Positions 1-8,599 are shown, counted from the first letter of the stretch. The stretch: 34,941 nt of DNA from Paraperlucidibaca sp. (GCA_018066805.1 JAGPVX010000044.1:1-34941), one strand, 5' to 3'. Numbers and translations are program-made. Notes: a model not told the origin generated them from the letters alone.

Positions 1-77
1 TACGTATAGCCTTGGTCAAGAACTAGTACGGCAGCATCATGTTTGAACTCAGTGGAAAACGTACGACGTTGTTTCAT
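1..77 (-). CDS. IS3-family transposase OrfA, N-terminal fragment (runs off window)
   Basis: The first 25 residues start MKQRRTFSTEFKHDAA and continue with VLVLDQGYT. This is the characteristic N-terminus of IS3-family OrfA proteins, a helix-turn-helix domain that binds the element ends. The ATG at 77-75 is preceded by GAGAGGTG at good spacing. In this family OrfA and OrfB are joined by a -1 frameshift to make the active transposase; that part is not visible. The reading direction is the same as the pglX gene it interrupts. Confidence 0.75.
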   Translation of the reverse strand, partial: MKQRRTFSTEFKHDAAVLVLDQGYT

Positions 78-141
78 CAGACACCTCTCTGTGGCGATCA
101 TTTTCGCCTAAGTTGGTGTCCAAAATCATTAGACCACTACA
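1..141 (-). mobile_element. Terminal part of an IS3-family insertion sequence (element continues left)
   Basis: Read on the minus strand, 141 to 115 has the form of an IS3-family end, beginning TGTAGTGGTCTAATG and followed by TTTTGGACACC. A ribosome-binding site (GAGAGGTG) and an OrfA-type start codon follow within 65 bases. The left boundary at 141 is inferred because the methyltransferase frame stops inside this end (TAG at 139-137). The other end, the OrfB/integrase part and the target duplication lie outside the window. Confidence 0.75.
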
Positions 142-1258
142 GAGCAATATCAGCTTGATCAGGGACTTTTTGGAAACGTTTTTTCCCAACCTTGTAGTTG
201 ATCATTACGGGCACCTGGACCGCCTGCTCAACTATGCGTCCCAAGTATGGGTCCATCAATTTTTGCCACTTCCGTTCCATTGAACGCTTCGTCAGTGAAG
301 CTGCACATGAAGGGCAGTTAAATTGATCGCGAACCTTCCCCCCCTCTATATCAACAGCACTATTCCAAAACACGACATCGCCAGCACATTCCGGGCATAT
401 AAAGACATCCGACCACACAGTGTAATTGACTCTTCCGACCACACAAACCTTGCTCAAGTCGGGAAGCTCTTTAGAATTTATCTCATCTATCGCAAGCCGA
501 ATATGATCTTTATTCGGACTATGAACAGTCTGAAACATCCACCCATACCTATCTTCAGTTGCACGAAGTAGGCTTTGTGCATCGCGCTGAAACGATACGG
601 GGTCAGACGGGGTGTTGTAGATGTACGAAATAAAACTAGCAATTGGCGCCAGGTCGCTTAATACGGCCTTTCTTGCACCAAGTTTTGAGAAGGGAATCCA
701 CGAGTCTTTTCCATCGGTTATTTCTTTCCTGTATATGACCCCATCCGAATCAATTTTGTACCCAAGAGACTCAACAACAATCCTATTTCCGCAAAGTTGA
801 GCGGCAATACCAGTTGCACCACTGCCAGCAAACGCATCCTGAACTAAATCACCTGGCTCGGTGTACTGCAGGATGTAGCGCATGATTGCTCTATGCGGAA
901 CTTTCGTGTGATATGGATGGAGTTTATATAGCGGGTCATATTTACCTTCGCTAACATCCGCCGCAAAGGGTTCTTTGCTGTAAGGAACTGATGAGTCGTA
1001 GGGCTTGCCGTAGTGCCGGACGAAATCCTCGATAAAAGGATTCGGGCAAGCCGTGTAGTACGGTGGGTCAGAAAGCGTCAGGATGTCTTCGTCTGACCCT
1101 ATAGGAAAACCTTCAATCTTCCGAAATTCGGGATCTTTAAATTTCTCGGCAAGCAGCTTCAGGTAGTGCTCGCGGCGAGCATCATCACTCGGGAACGTTT
1201 GCCCGAGGCACTCAACGGGGACGGATTTAGCCGCGTGGTTCTGGAAAAGATCACTCAT
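137..1258 (-). CDS. pglX: PglX-like adenine-specific DNA methyltransferase of BREX type 3, 5' fragment cut by an IS
   Basis: The 373-residue product is the N-terminal part of a COG1743-type (DUF1156-like) adenine methyltransferase. Motif IV, SDPPYY, is at residues 63-68 and the SAM-binding motif I, DAFAGSGATG, at 141-150, so IV precedes I. A zinc ribbon follows, with CPEC at 288-291 and CPSC at 315-318. The stop is supplied by the end of the IS3-family element, so the final two or so residues are not native. In BREX the enzyme methylates host DNA and is needed for phage restriction. The start has GAGGA about 8 bases upstream and lies 48 bases after brxC, in the same operon. Family members are much longer, so the rest should lie beyond the IS. 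Function is probably lost unless the IS excises precisely. Confidence 0.82.
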   Translation of the reverse strand: MSDLFQNHAAKSVPVECLGQTFPSDDARREHYLKLLAEKFKDPEFRKIEGFPIGSDEDILTLSDPPYYTACPNPFIEDFVRHYGKPYDSSVPYSKEPFAADVSEGKYDPLYKLHPYHTKVPHRAIMRYILQYTEPGDLVQDAFAGSGATGIAAQLCGNRIVVESLGYKIDSDGVIYRKEITDGKDSWIPFSKLGARKAVLSDLAPIASFISYIYNTPSDPVSFQRDAQSLLRATEDRYGWMFQTVHSPNKDHIRLAIDEINSKELPDLSKVCVVGRVNYTVWSDVFICPECAGDVVFWNSAVDIEGGKVRDQFNCPSCAASLTKRSMERKWQKLMDPYLGRIVEQAVQVPVMINYKVGKKRFQKVPDQADIAL

Positions 1259-1306
1259 CAGTCGTTCCTCAAATTCTTTTTGTCATGGTCGGATGATCAG
1301 GTCGTG

Positions 1307-4300
1307 TCACTCGATCACGAAGCGCAGCTTGGTGGCATCTTTGCCCTTGCAGCGCTCGTTCATGAAGGTGTCGAAGCGCTTCCGCAGGTCGTCCGGTGTG
1401 GCTGGTGAACCGCCTTGCAGCAGCGCCTGCTTGATCTCATCGCCCTTGACCGCGATCTTCTCCAGCCCCGACAGCGCCTCTTGCACGGCATTGGCGAATT
1501 CGCTGGTCATCGGGTCCGGCAGCTTGCGTGAGGCCAGGAAGGCATCGATCAGTTTCTTGGACGCGGGCGGCAACAGGCCCAGGCTGTCTTGGGTGAATGG
1601 GTCTTCCAGGTTCTCCAGCAGGGTCTGCTGCCAGTTGGCCACCAACTGATCCAGGTCATCGTCGAGCTTGTGCAGGCGGTTGGCTGCCGGGATCAACTCC
1701 AACTGCTCGGCAGAGGGGCGGAACTGGCAGTGTGGGCAGAGGGCTGCCGTGACCAGGGTCGGCTCATCCAACGAGGAACAGCTCTTCAGGCCGTTGAGCG
1801 ACTCCTCAAAGGCAGTGAGCTGGCTAGTTGGCATCAGCGACACGCCGGCCAGCACGCGCAGCGACAGCAGGCGGTCGTCCTTGCGCAGCGCGTTGCGGGT
1901 CTTGTCCTCGGCCACGCCCAGCCGGGCCTTGCTGTGGCTGGCGATGTAGGCCGTGATGTAGTCCTTCTTGAGCTGGTTGAGCGTCTGCCGGTATTCAGTG
2001 GCGTGCTCTGCCGTGCGGTCCTGGCTCAACTTCTCCTGCAGCACCTTGCGGGCGGCCTCGGCCTGTTTAACCCATGGGTGCTCGGTAGGCAGCACCATCT
2101 CGGCCTGCGAGAGGTAGGACGCCGTGCTGCCCAGCTCCACCACCAGTTCAAGCAACCGCTCGACGGCGGCCAGGACTTCCAGATTCTTCTTCTGGCCGTC
2201 CAGGTCTTCCTGCGTGACGCGCAGGTTCTTGAGCTTGCCGACGGTGTTGTACGGCGTCAGCGACTCGGTGAACTTCTTCAGCGAATCCAGACGTGCGTGC
2301 CAGTCTTTGGCTTCTTCTTCACGCAGAAGGTTCTGGCCCCAGAAGCCGAGCTTGCCTTGCTGTAGATCGGAACCGGCCTTGAGCACACGCGGCACCAGTC
2401 CACTGACTTTCTCCTGCAGTTTGATGACCGGCTCGGTGTCGCCCTGGCTGGCCTTCTGTGCCAGCCCAGACGGCAGGTCAAACAATTCAAACAAGGCACG
2501 CAGCACCGCGAGGTTGATCTCTTTGGGTGCCTCGACGTGCTTGAACTGTTTGAGCTCTTCGATGGAGCGTTCGGCCAGTTGCGCCAGCTTGCCGGAGTCG
2601 ATCTTGTCGCCGGTGATCGACAGCACGATGTCGCCGGAGTAGACCAGCCCGCCCAGCACGGTGACCAGCAGATCGGGTTCCAACCGGTACTTGATCGGCG
2701 CGAAATACTCGACGTCCGAGGTGCCTGAAAGTAGTTCACTGCGGTTGAGCACTTGGCCGTGGCCCTTGGCTTTGAGCCGGCTCAGCACTTCCTGAGCATA
2801 GCGGGAGTTCGCCGTATCGACACGGTCGCCATCGAGCAACTCCAGGGCATCGAGGATAGCTGCCGCATCCTTGGTGCGGGTGCCGCCAGCCAGTGCACGC
2901 AACGCGTTGCCAATCAGCTGCTTACGGTTGGCCTCAGTCACCAGCACTGAAAAGGTGGGGTATTCTGGCGAAAGATCGACGAAACGCTGTCCAAGCACCA
3001 GGCCGGAGATCACGTTCACGACGTCGCGGAAGTTGATGCGTTCCTCTGCGCCTAAACGCGCTCGATCACGTAGAGAAACGCCCTTAGTCCAGTCCTGCAG
3101 TGTCTTGGACTTGCCTTGGTAGGTCACTTCAAAAGCCGTCATCTGCTTTTCTTGCAGCCATTTACTCATGGTACGCAGAGAGTCTTGCGCCTTCGAAAGG
3201 TAAACCGCTTTTGCTCCGCCACTGGCTGTAGACGCCAAATCCAATGATGACGCGTACTGAGACAATGCGCTTTTAAAGCTCTCATCCGGTGACTTCAATC
3301 GGAAGAACACTTCATCGGCGAGGTGATTATCTGAAAACTTCGGTTTGTCGAAGGGCTGAATAAAGTAAACGTAGAAATCACGCTCGGGTTGCGCTGTAGG
3401 CCTATCGTTCGGAGCACCAAAGAAAAGATAACCTGCTCGCTCTACACGACGCTCTTGCCATTCAATTTGGTGCTGCCAAATTTGGAACCCTGGGTAACGC
3501 AGATCGTCGCTACACTCCATCAGAGTCTTCACAGCACTGTAATACGCCCGGTCAAGCGCGTCGTCGGATAGTGCCTCAGCCCGTTTCTCGATCTGAGCGT
3601 CGTAATCAATGTCCTTCTTAAGGTCAAGGTAGTACTGCTCGGTATCTGGCGCTTTAGAGATGAACTGACCATTGACGGTTTTCAACACTTCCCGCATCAC
3701 AGTCTGAACCATCGACAGCAGGTTTTCGGCCGGCTCTCCTGGCATGTCTTCGACACCCGGTTGAAACAAGCAAAGAGTGTCGCGTAACTCAGCTGCCGTT
3801 GGTCCAATCGGTATATGAATATCACCGCCGGTGGTTAAACGGTTTACGGCCAGTGCATTGATTACACGCAGCGCCATCGTCTTGTAAGTCGGACGCGTAA
3901 AGGCCTGCTGAACTCGTGACTCCAGGACATCCGATACTCGCATCACCTCCTTGATATTGGGATCAGCGCGCAGAACCGAGTTAGCCTTGATCGTGCTCCA
4001 GAAACTCTCGTAACTGATGAACTGGGGCCGGTCGGTGGGCACATCCTGGTCGAAAATGGCCAGCATTGCGGATTCGATAGTCTTGAGCGCACCGCGCTTC
4101 TCAGTGAAGTGGATCTGCTCGAAAGTCTTCAGGTAATCCGGATGAACCGGGAATAGGCGAACATACTCGTCCATGCGCTCGTTCATTGAGCCATAGAACT
4201 TGGCAAATGGCGTTAGATACTCACGGATTTTATTTTGCTGGTCGGCACTCTTCTTGAGCAGACGCGCGGAGACGACAAAGCTGACGTCCTGACGATCGAT

Positions 4301-5035
4301 AAGTATCTGGGTGAAACGCTCGTTGACGCGACGCATACTGTCAGCCACATGCTGAAAGCGAACGCTGTCGAAAATGGCCTCCTGCACGCCTGCCACGAAG
4401 CGGAATTTCAGATGCTTTGTGACTTCGCCGATCTGACGCAGGATGGCCAGATCCTGCACCAGCTCGTGGTCGCGCCGGGACTGCAGGTATTCGAGAAACT
4501 CGTCAACAACAAGAAGTAGGCCTTGATCCGGGTAGCCTTCGTTGAAGGCTGCCATCATCTCTTCAAAGGAGTCCTTGTTATTGAGCTCTTTATCGGCAGT
4601 CGGAAATGTATAGTCGACACCTAAATTTTTAAGAAAGCGCTCAAGTTGCAGAGTGATGATCTGGCGCAACGGCATCTGCAACCCACCAACCTCAATACGG
4701 AGTACTTTGAAGCGACCCGCAATAGAGGCAACCGCTTCAGCGACTTTCGGATGGCGGATCATCGGTGCATAAGCAGCATCTTCTGCTACCAAAGACAGCA
4801 CTGACATCAGATGCGACTTACCAGTGCCATAGTTACCGACGATCAACACGCCTTTGTGATCGACCGACTCGCTGAAGCTGAGCTGGGGAACCATAAGCTT
4901 AGTGATTCGTTCAGCCATATCATCGGAGATAACATAAGTGGCGACGAGCTTCTTGGCCTCGGCTGGTCTGTCAGCATCAAGTAACTGGATGACTGACTCA
5001 ATCTGCTCAAACTGAATCAGATCGCTGTATTTCAT
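1307..5035 (-). CDS. brxC: BrxC/PglY-like P-loop ATPase of BREX type 3 (DUF6079-like)
   Basis: This very large ATPase has 1242 residues from the ATG at 5035 (1247 from the ATG at 5050). I prefer 5035 because AAGGA sits 7 bases upstream; the 5050 start has AGGAG 10 bases upstream and is possible. Near the N-terminus are a Walker A, GNYGTGKS (about residues 67-74), and a Walker B with LLVVDEFLEYL (about 174-184). A long, mostly helical region follows, and a single CPHC knuckle sits near the C-terminus. In BREX systems BrxC/PglY is an essential ATPase of the defence complex. Its neighbours, brxF before and pglX after, give the type 3 order. The frame is intact. The 3' half is clearly more GC-rich than the 5' half (43 of 60 G/C at 1861-1920, 26 of 60 at 4561-4620). 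Confidence 0.85.
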   Translation of the reverse strand: MKYSDLIQFEQIESVIQLLDADRPAEAKKLVATYVISDDMAERITKLMVPQLSFSESVDHKGVLIVGNYGTGKSHLMSVLSLVAEDAAYAPMIRHPKVAEAVASIAGRFKVLRIEVGGLQMPLRQIITLQLERFLKNLGVDYTFPTADKELNNKDSFEEMMAAFNEGYPDQGLLLVVDEFLEYLQSRRDHELVQDLAILRQIGEVTKHLKFRFVAGVQEAIFDSVRFQHVADSMRRVNERFTQILIDRQDVSFVVSARLLKKSADQQNKIREYLTPFAKFYGSMNERMDEYVRLFPVHPDYLKTFEQIHFTEKRGALKTIESAMLAIFDQDVPTDRPQFISYESFWSTIKANSVLRADPNIKEVMRVSDVLESRVQQAFTRPTYKTMALRVINALAVNRLTTGGDIHIPIGPTAAELRDTLCLFQPGVEDMPGEPAENLLSMVQTVMREVLKTVNGQFISKAPDTEQYYLDLKKDIDYDAQIEKRAEALSDDALDRAYYSAVKTLMECSDDLRYPGFQIWQHQIEWQERRVERAGYLFFGAPNDRPTAQPERDFYVYFIQPFDKPKFSDNHLADEVFFRLKSPDESFKSALSQYASSLDLASTASGGAKAVYLSKAQDSLRTMSKWLQEKQMTAFEVTYQGKSKTLQDWTKGVSLRDRARLGAEERINFRDVVNVISGLVLGQRFVDLSPEYPTFSVLVTEANRKQLIGNALRALAGGTRTKDAAAILDALELLDGDRVDTANSRYAQEVLSRLKAKGHGQVLNRSELLSGTSDVEYFAPIKYRLEPDLLVTVLGGLVYSGDIVLSITGDKIDSGKLAQLAERSIEELKQFKHVEAPKEINLAVLRALFELFDLPSGLAQKASQGDTEPVIKLQEKVSGLVPRVLKAGSDLQQGKLGFWGQNLLREEEAKDWHARLDSLKKFTESLTPYNTVGKLKNLRVTQEDLDGQKKNLEVLAAVERLLELVVELGSTASYLSQAEMVLPTEHPWVKQAEAARKVLQEKLSQDRTAEHATEYRQTLNQLKKDYITAYIASHSKARLGVAEDKTRNALRKDDRLLSLRVLAGVSLMPTSQLTAFEESLNGLKSCSSLDEPTLVTAALCPHCQFRPSAEQLELIPAANRLHKLDDDLDQLVANWQQTLLENLEDPFTQDSLGLLPPASKKLIDAFLASRKLPDPMTSEFANAVQEALSGLEKIAVKGDEIKQALLQGGSPATPDDLRKRFDTFMNERCKGKDATKLRFVIE

Positions 5036-5063
5036 ATTATTATCCTTCATCCGAAAACCGCTC

Positions 5064-5531
5064 CTAGCTATTTTTTATTTTCAATATGGTGATGCCATCA
5101 AGGCTGTAGTTACGGTACTCAGGATGGGTCATATCTGCATAAGTCAAATTTTCACCCTGAAGCAGTCCGGGCCACACTGCCAAAATTGGCCTCGAATGCG
5201 ACAGCCGTTTAAGTAAGTCTAATGGGCTTATTTTTAAGCTAGGCTCAAAAAGAAGTTCTAAATTATCGAGCAACAATGGAATATTTCGTCCGTTCTTTTC
5301 TGCCAAATCGCGAAGCATGTCACCTACCAAAAAGCTTCGCTCGCTGCAAGATGCGAATCCAAGTTGACGACTAAGTTCATAACTGACATTGCGATGCTGT
5401 ATGCCCAATTTCAATGAGCACTCACGTAAAAAGGCACTCTTTCCTGCGCCTCGACTACCCACAATAAGGATGAGCTGTGTGTTTGTGTTGCCAACCTCTG
5501 TTAGCAGATGCAGCGCACGCTCTATTGTCAC
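5064..5531 (-). CDS. brxF: BrxF, small P-loop protein of BREX type 3
   Basis: The 155-residue NTPase has a Walker A, GSRGAGKS (residues 25-32), and a Walker B-like strand, IPLLLDNLELLF (84-95). The size and its place directly upstream of brxC fit BrxF, the small ATPase that opens BREX type 3 operons. Its precise role in that system is not established. The GTG start at 5531 directly abuts the stop of the WYL regulator (5532-5534), so translation is probably coupled. The gap to brxC is short (28 bases to the chosen brxC start), consistent with one operon. Without its neighbours the protein would only be callable as a generic AAA-like ATPase. Confidence 0.78.
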   Translation of the reverse strand: MTIERALHLLTEVGNTNTQLILIVGSRGAGKSAFLRECSLKLGIQHRNVSYELSRQLGFASCSERSFLVGDMLRDLAEKNGRNIPLLLDNLELLFEPSLKISPLDLLKRLSHSRPILAVWPGLLQGENLTYADMTHPEYRNYSLDGITILKIKNS

Positions 5532-6503
5532 TTACTCATATTCCTTGGCTGTGCGGCAAAGCTCATCAAGAATACGGAGTCTTAAAGGCATTGGGCCAAG
5601 TACAACCACATCTGCTCCATAACTGAGGATGTCATTGATCAGCTCCCGGTCGTCGTTATACGGCAACTCAATTTGGTAGCTACCATCCGGCAACCATGCT
5701 GAGCGCTGCTGTTCATGCCAGACCTGCTTGCTCACCCATTGAGCTCTGGCTGGACTGAAACGCAACGTTGCCCATTGCGTTGCAGCGCCATTGAAAATGC
5801 CATAGCCAGTGCCAAGCACTGCATCCAAGTCAGCATCTGGCACAACCATCGACTCGTGCGGCGTGACGGTTACGGACTCAATCGCATCAAAACCAAAGCT
5901 GCGGATGGCCTCGCGGGTATGGCACCACGCCTCCACATACCAATTCTCACGGTAATGCGTGAGACGCTGCGGGCTGATCTCACGCTCAGTGCGCTCGCCG
6001 GTGTTTCTATTCAAATGGGTGATGACCAGCCTCAAGCCATCCAGCGTGGCCCGAGCGACTTTTTGGAAGTGCTTGGTTGATGACAAGCGGCGCTGGTTCT
6101 GAATCAAGCGGACGCGCTTTGAGATTGCTTCAGGGTCAATGTTTTCAGCGCTCAACAGCGCTTTAAGTCGAGACTTCAACGGCGCAATCTGCGGCCCAAG
6201 CAAGCCTGGTTCAATGTTCTCCAGCAGCTTGGTGGCCGTGAGCAACGCATAAGCCTCAGAGCTGTCCAGCCACAAGCCCGGCAACTCGTACTTGGGGCCG
6301 GTCACACCGCGCCGCTCAAAGCGATAAGCATTGATGTCGCGGTCATACACGATGGGCGCGTTGAGTTGATCACGCAGAAACTCCAGATCCCGCTTGAAGG
6401 TCGCTTGCGAGACCTCCAGGGCATCCAGAAATTCGCTCAAAGTGACATGAGCCCGGCTGCTGAGCAGCTGGTCGATCATGTGTAGGCGGATCATTCTTGT
6501 CAT
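5532..6503 (-). CDS. WYL-domain transcriptional regulator (YafY/BrxR-like)
   Basis: This is a 323-residue protein with an N-terminal winged helix (about 1-60; LSEFLDALEVSQATFKRDL) that matches the HTH of YafY-type regulators. The central-to-C-terminal region carries a WYL-type domain, with WYVEAW at about residues 205-210, and a WCX-like tail. WYL regulators of this kind (BrxR, CapW) repress defence operons and are thought to sense a ligand or damage signal. It is the first gene of the brxF-brxC-pglX run and abuts brxF, which supports a role as local regulator. An alternative start at 6494 (MIRLHMID) is possible; no strong ribosome site marks either. The palindromes upstream (6554-6582) are candidate autoregulatory operators. 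Confidence 0.85.
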   Translation of the reverse strand: MTRMIRLHMIDQLLSSRAHVTLSEFLDALEVSQATFKRDLEFLRDQLNAPIVYDRDINAYRFERRGVTGPKYELPGLWLDSSEAYALLTATKLLENIEPGLLGPQIAPLKSRLKALLSAENIDPEAISKRVRLIQNQRRLSSTKHFQKVARATLDGLRLVITHLNRNTGERTEREISPQRLTHYRENWYVEAWCHTREAIRSFGFDAIESVTVTPHESMVVPDADLDAVLGTGYGIFNGAATQWATLRFSPARAQWVSKQVWHEQQRSAWLPDGSYQIELPYNDDRELINDILSYGADVVVLGPMPLRLRILDELCRTAKEYE

Positions 6504-6553
6504 GGGTGGAGCATAGCCTAGGGCAAGGTCAGAATTTGAGCCTGTGCGATGAA

Positions 6554-6582
6554 ATACTTGTTAAGTATAGTATGGAGTACTC
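6554..6582. promoter_or_regulatory. Candidate operator upstream of the WYL regulator (two short palindromes)
   Basis: ATACTT-GTT-AAGTAT (6554-6568) and the perfect palindrome GAGTACTC (6575-6582) lie 51 to 79 bases upstream of the regulator start. On the minus strand a TATACT sequence lies between them and could act as a -10. BrxR-type regulators are known to bind palindromes upstream of their own gene; that this site serves so is inference. Confidence 0.4.
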
Positions 6583-6660
6583 GTGATGACTTATGTCTTA
6601 CTGATTCGATGTTCCATCAGCGCTAAGAAGCAACAGAAAGGCCACATGTAGTGCTCTAAC

Positions 6661-6701
6661 GCACCGATAGGTGCACAGGTGTGATTGAATCTTTTTGAAT
6701 C
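6661..6701. promoter_or_regulatory. Short hairpin plus helically phased direct repeats upstream of the 6761 gene
   Basis: GCACC (6661-6665) and GGTGC (6670-6674) form a small inverted repeat. TTGAATC occurs twice, at 6685-6691 and 6695-6701, exactly 10 bases apart, which would place both copies on one DNA face. The region lies between the divergent BREX and transfer blocks and is a plausible protein-binding site. Nothing else is recognisable in 6504-6760 apart from the palindromes nearer the WYL gene. Confidence 0.3.
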
Positions 6702-6760
6702 AGTGCGTAGCAAAGAAATGATACGAATTGCTTCATTGTGCTAACTCGCGGAGGCATCTA

Positions 6761-7234
6761 TTGGAACCTAAGACTCGTGATCGGCTGACTGCTTTTACTC
6801 AAAGTCTGCAGGGCCAGCTAGGGGCAGTTCCACTCGATCGGGCAATCCGAGCTGATCTGGACTTGTTCAAGATACTACGAGGCACTGGAGCAACATGGAT
6901 TCAAATTGCGAATGCATTAGCATCTGCCGGAGCACGATGCCCAAATGGTACATTGATCTCAGCTGATCGTATTCGCAGCGCTGTTTCACGACAACTAAAG
7001 CGAAGCGCCGCTAAAGAAGATTTGCCTATCAGCACGGCTGCATCTAAAGAAAATATCTTTAAGAAACCTCCTAAAAGAACAGCGCCTGAAGCCTGCCCAC
7101 AAGAATACGTGAGCGACAGATCAGAACCAACTCCAATGGCAGTAGGCCGCGTTGAGCCAAAGAGTCTTGACGGCGAACGCAACTCATCCATCTTGGGAAA
7201 GCTCTCGCGTACTCGCCTTCTGCGTGAAACCTAG
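6761..7234 (+). CDS. Small basic protein of the transfer block, possible relaxosome accessory or regulator
   Basis: I do not recognise a named family. The TTG start at 6761 is chosen because GCGGAGG ends 6 bases upstream; the frame is open back to 6728. The 157-residue product has an N-terminal region with the pattern G-x-TWIQIANALASAG, followed by ADRIRSAVSRQLKRS. This resembles small DNA-binding accessory proteins of plasmid mobilization regions, in which a helical W-x-x-I-x-x-x-L-x-x-x-G segment is followed by an arginine-rich helix. The C-terminal half is basic, rich in Pro, Ser and Lys, and probably disordered. It is the first plus-strand gene after the divergent BREX promoter region. 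A role in DNA binding for transfer is inference. Confidence 0.55.
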   Translation: MEPKTRDRLTAFTQSLQGQLGAVPLDRAIRADLDLFKILRGTGATWIQIANALASAGARCPNGTLISADRIRSAVSRQLKRSAAKEDLPISTAASKENIFKKPPKRTAPEACPQEYVSDRSEPTPMAVGRVEPKSLDGERNSSILGKLSRTRLLRET

Positions 7235-7254
7235 TCAGAAACTTAAAACAGCAG

Positions 7255-7267
7255 ACTCAGAATCCTA
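7255..7267 (+). repeat. Transfer-block box, copy 1
   Basis: ACTCAGAATCCTA, preceded by AG, lies 82 bases upstream of the ATG of the orphan gene at 7337. It differs by one base from copies 2 and 3. An inverted repeat (7287-7321) follows before the start codon. Confidence 0.6.
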
Positions 7268-7286
7268 GTTCGGTGAAAAAAATCTC

Positions 7287-7321
7287 ATAGGGTCATCAGG
7301 CTGAATCCCAGCCAACCCTAT
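7287..7321 (+). promoter_or_regulatory. Two-tier hairpin in the leader of the orphan gene
   Basis: ATAGGGT (7287-7293) pairs with ACCCTAT (7315-7321), and inside it GGCTG (7299-7303) pairs with CAGCC (7309-7313). The structure ends 15 bases before the ATG at 7337, so it could cover or expose the start region in RNA, or be a DNA operator. There is no U-tract, so it is not an intrinsic terminator. Confidence 0.45.
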
Positions 7322-7336
7322 AGTTGAGACCCAAAT

Positions 7337-8530
7337 ATGAGCAGAAGCCATAAAAGTGACGAGAGGCTGACCCTGAGTGATCTTTTTCATCGTTATCAAG
7401 CGCTATACGATCTCGCCAGACCTATTGTAATTTTCAATTCAGACATGATGGATATAAATGCGTATATATTGCCTCCCGAGCTGCTCGAGGCTGCGGGTGA
7501 GTCACCGGAAAATATACAGCGCGTAATTGCTTCCTCTGATGAGCTAGCACTTATGTCACTAGACCCATACCAAATAAATGATTTTAATTCCGGCATACCA
7601 ATACTGCTCCGTGCAGTCCGCTTTGAGCATAGAGAAAAGTGTGAATCTGGCGGCCAAATTAATGACAAGCTCGAAAAAGAAATAAAAATAGCGCTCGCAT
7701 GCACTGTATATAATGGCATCGAACGCATGCGGCACTTATTTTTTATCCGAGATAAAATAGTATATCCCAGCAAAGATGCAAGCCGTGAAGTTATAATTCA
7801 ACAATTAGCCACACTTTGGGCACGGAATAAATTTAAAGAGATTGATGAGGTGCGTAATCGAAAGCATTTAAACACACTTTGGAGTAAAGGTAAGCGCTCT
7901 GAGTGCTGGAAGCATTTTTTTGCAGCTGATAACCTTGCTCATGATATAAAAAACTGGGCTAAAATTTTCAATAAGGCCAAAAAAAAGGATATTGATTATG
8001 AGATAAATTTTCAAATTAGTCTTATGCGAAGCTTAATTTACTGCGAATCTAGAGCCACTAAATTGCGAAAAATAATGAATACAATTAGTGATAATACTGC
8101 CAACAATATAAGTGAAAGTAAAAATCTGCGCGATAATTTAGCAGCCACTACAGAAGATCAAAAGCGTAGTGTCTCTGATGTTTTGCCTGCTGCTTTTTGC
8201 GGAGATATCAATCCTTCTGATCTTTTCCCTAGCCTGGAAAACTTTAGATGTCAATTTAATACTATGCGTGCCATCGGCCGCTATTATCGCGGCTTACCTG
8301 CAGATTTTACATATGATGGCATGATTATATTAATGGACGCATTCAAAATTAGAGCCCAATGGGAAATAATGACCGAGGAGCATAAAACCAAGGAGCAAGC
8401 ATTTTGGGTTGCTGTCCTAGATACAGTTATGTCATCTGATGATTGGCATCGATTTTATAACGAAGGATATCAGGCCACTAAGAATGGCGAAAGATTTAGT
8501 GTGCAGCGGATAGTGAACAACAAAACTTAA
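7337..8530 (+). CDS. Orphan AT-rich gene, protein of unknown function
   Basis: The 397-residue product matches no family I recognise. It has no signal peptide or obvious membrane segment. It looks like a soluble, mainly helical protein with a charged middle (Lys-rich stretch FNKAKKKD around residue 213) and aromatic-rich ends (IGRYYRGLPADFTYDG near 310, DDWHRFYNEGYQ near 375). It is markedly AT-rich: a sampled line, 8041-8100, has 20 of 60 G/C, against 27 of 60 at 9061-9120 in the parA-like gene. It has its own upstream box and hairpin, and another copy of the box lies just after it, so it sits as a self-contained insert between the small basic protein and the transfer operon. It could be cargo such as a defence or regulatory gene; nothing in the sequence decides this. 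Confidence 0.75.
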   Translation: MSRSHKSDERLTLSDLFHRYQALYDLARPIVIFNSDMMDINAYILPPELLEAAGESPENIQRVIASSDELALMSLDPYQINDFNSGIPILLRAVRFEHREKCESGGQINDKLEKEIKIALACTVYNGIERMRHLFFIRDKIVYPSKDASREVIIQQLATLWARNKFKEIDEVRNRKHLNTLWSKGKRSECWKHFFAADNLAHDIKNWAKIFNKAKKKDIDYEINFQISLMRSLIYCESRATKLRKIMNTISDNTANNISESKNLRDNLAATTEDQKRSVSDVLPAAFCGDINPSDLFPSLENFRCQFNTMRAIGRYYRGLPADFTYDGMIILMDAFKIRAQWEIMTEEHKTKEQAFWVAVLDTVMSSDDWHRFYNEGYQATKNGERFSVQRIVNNKT

Positions 8531-8599
8531 GTCCTGATCAGTAAAAACGAACTCATCATCATATTGCCTATAAAAAAGTGGTGGAAATAATTAAAAGGA

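Noticed and set aside
1589-2365. Long plus-strand open frame opposite brxC
   Set aside because: It is antisense to the GC-rich part of brxC, is low in complexity (Gln, Leu, Val, Arg), and has no motif; long antisense frames are expected at high GC.
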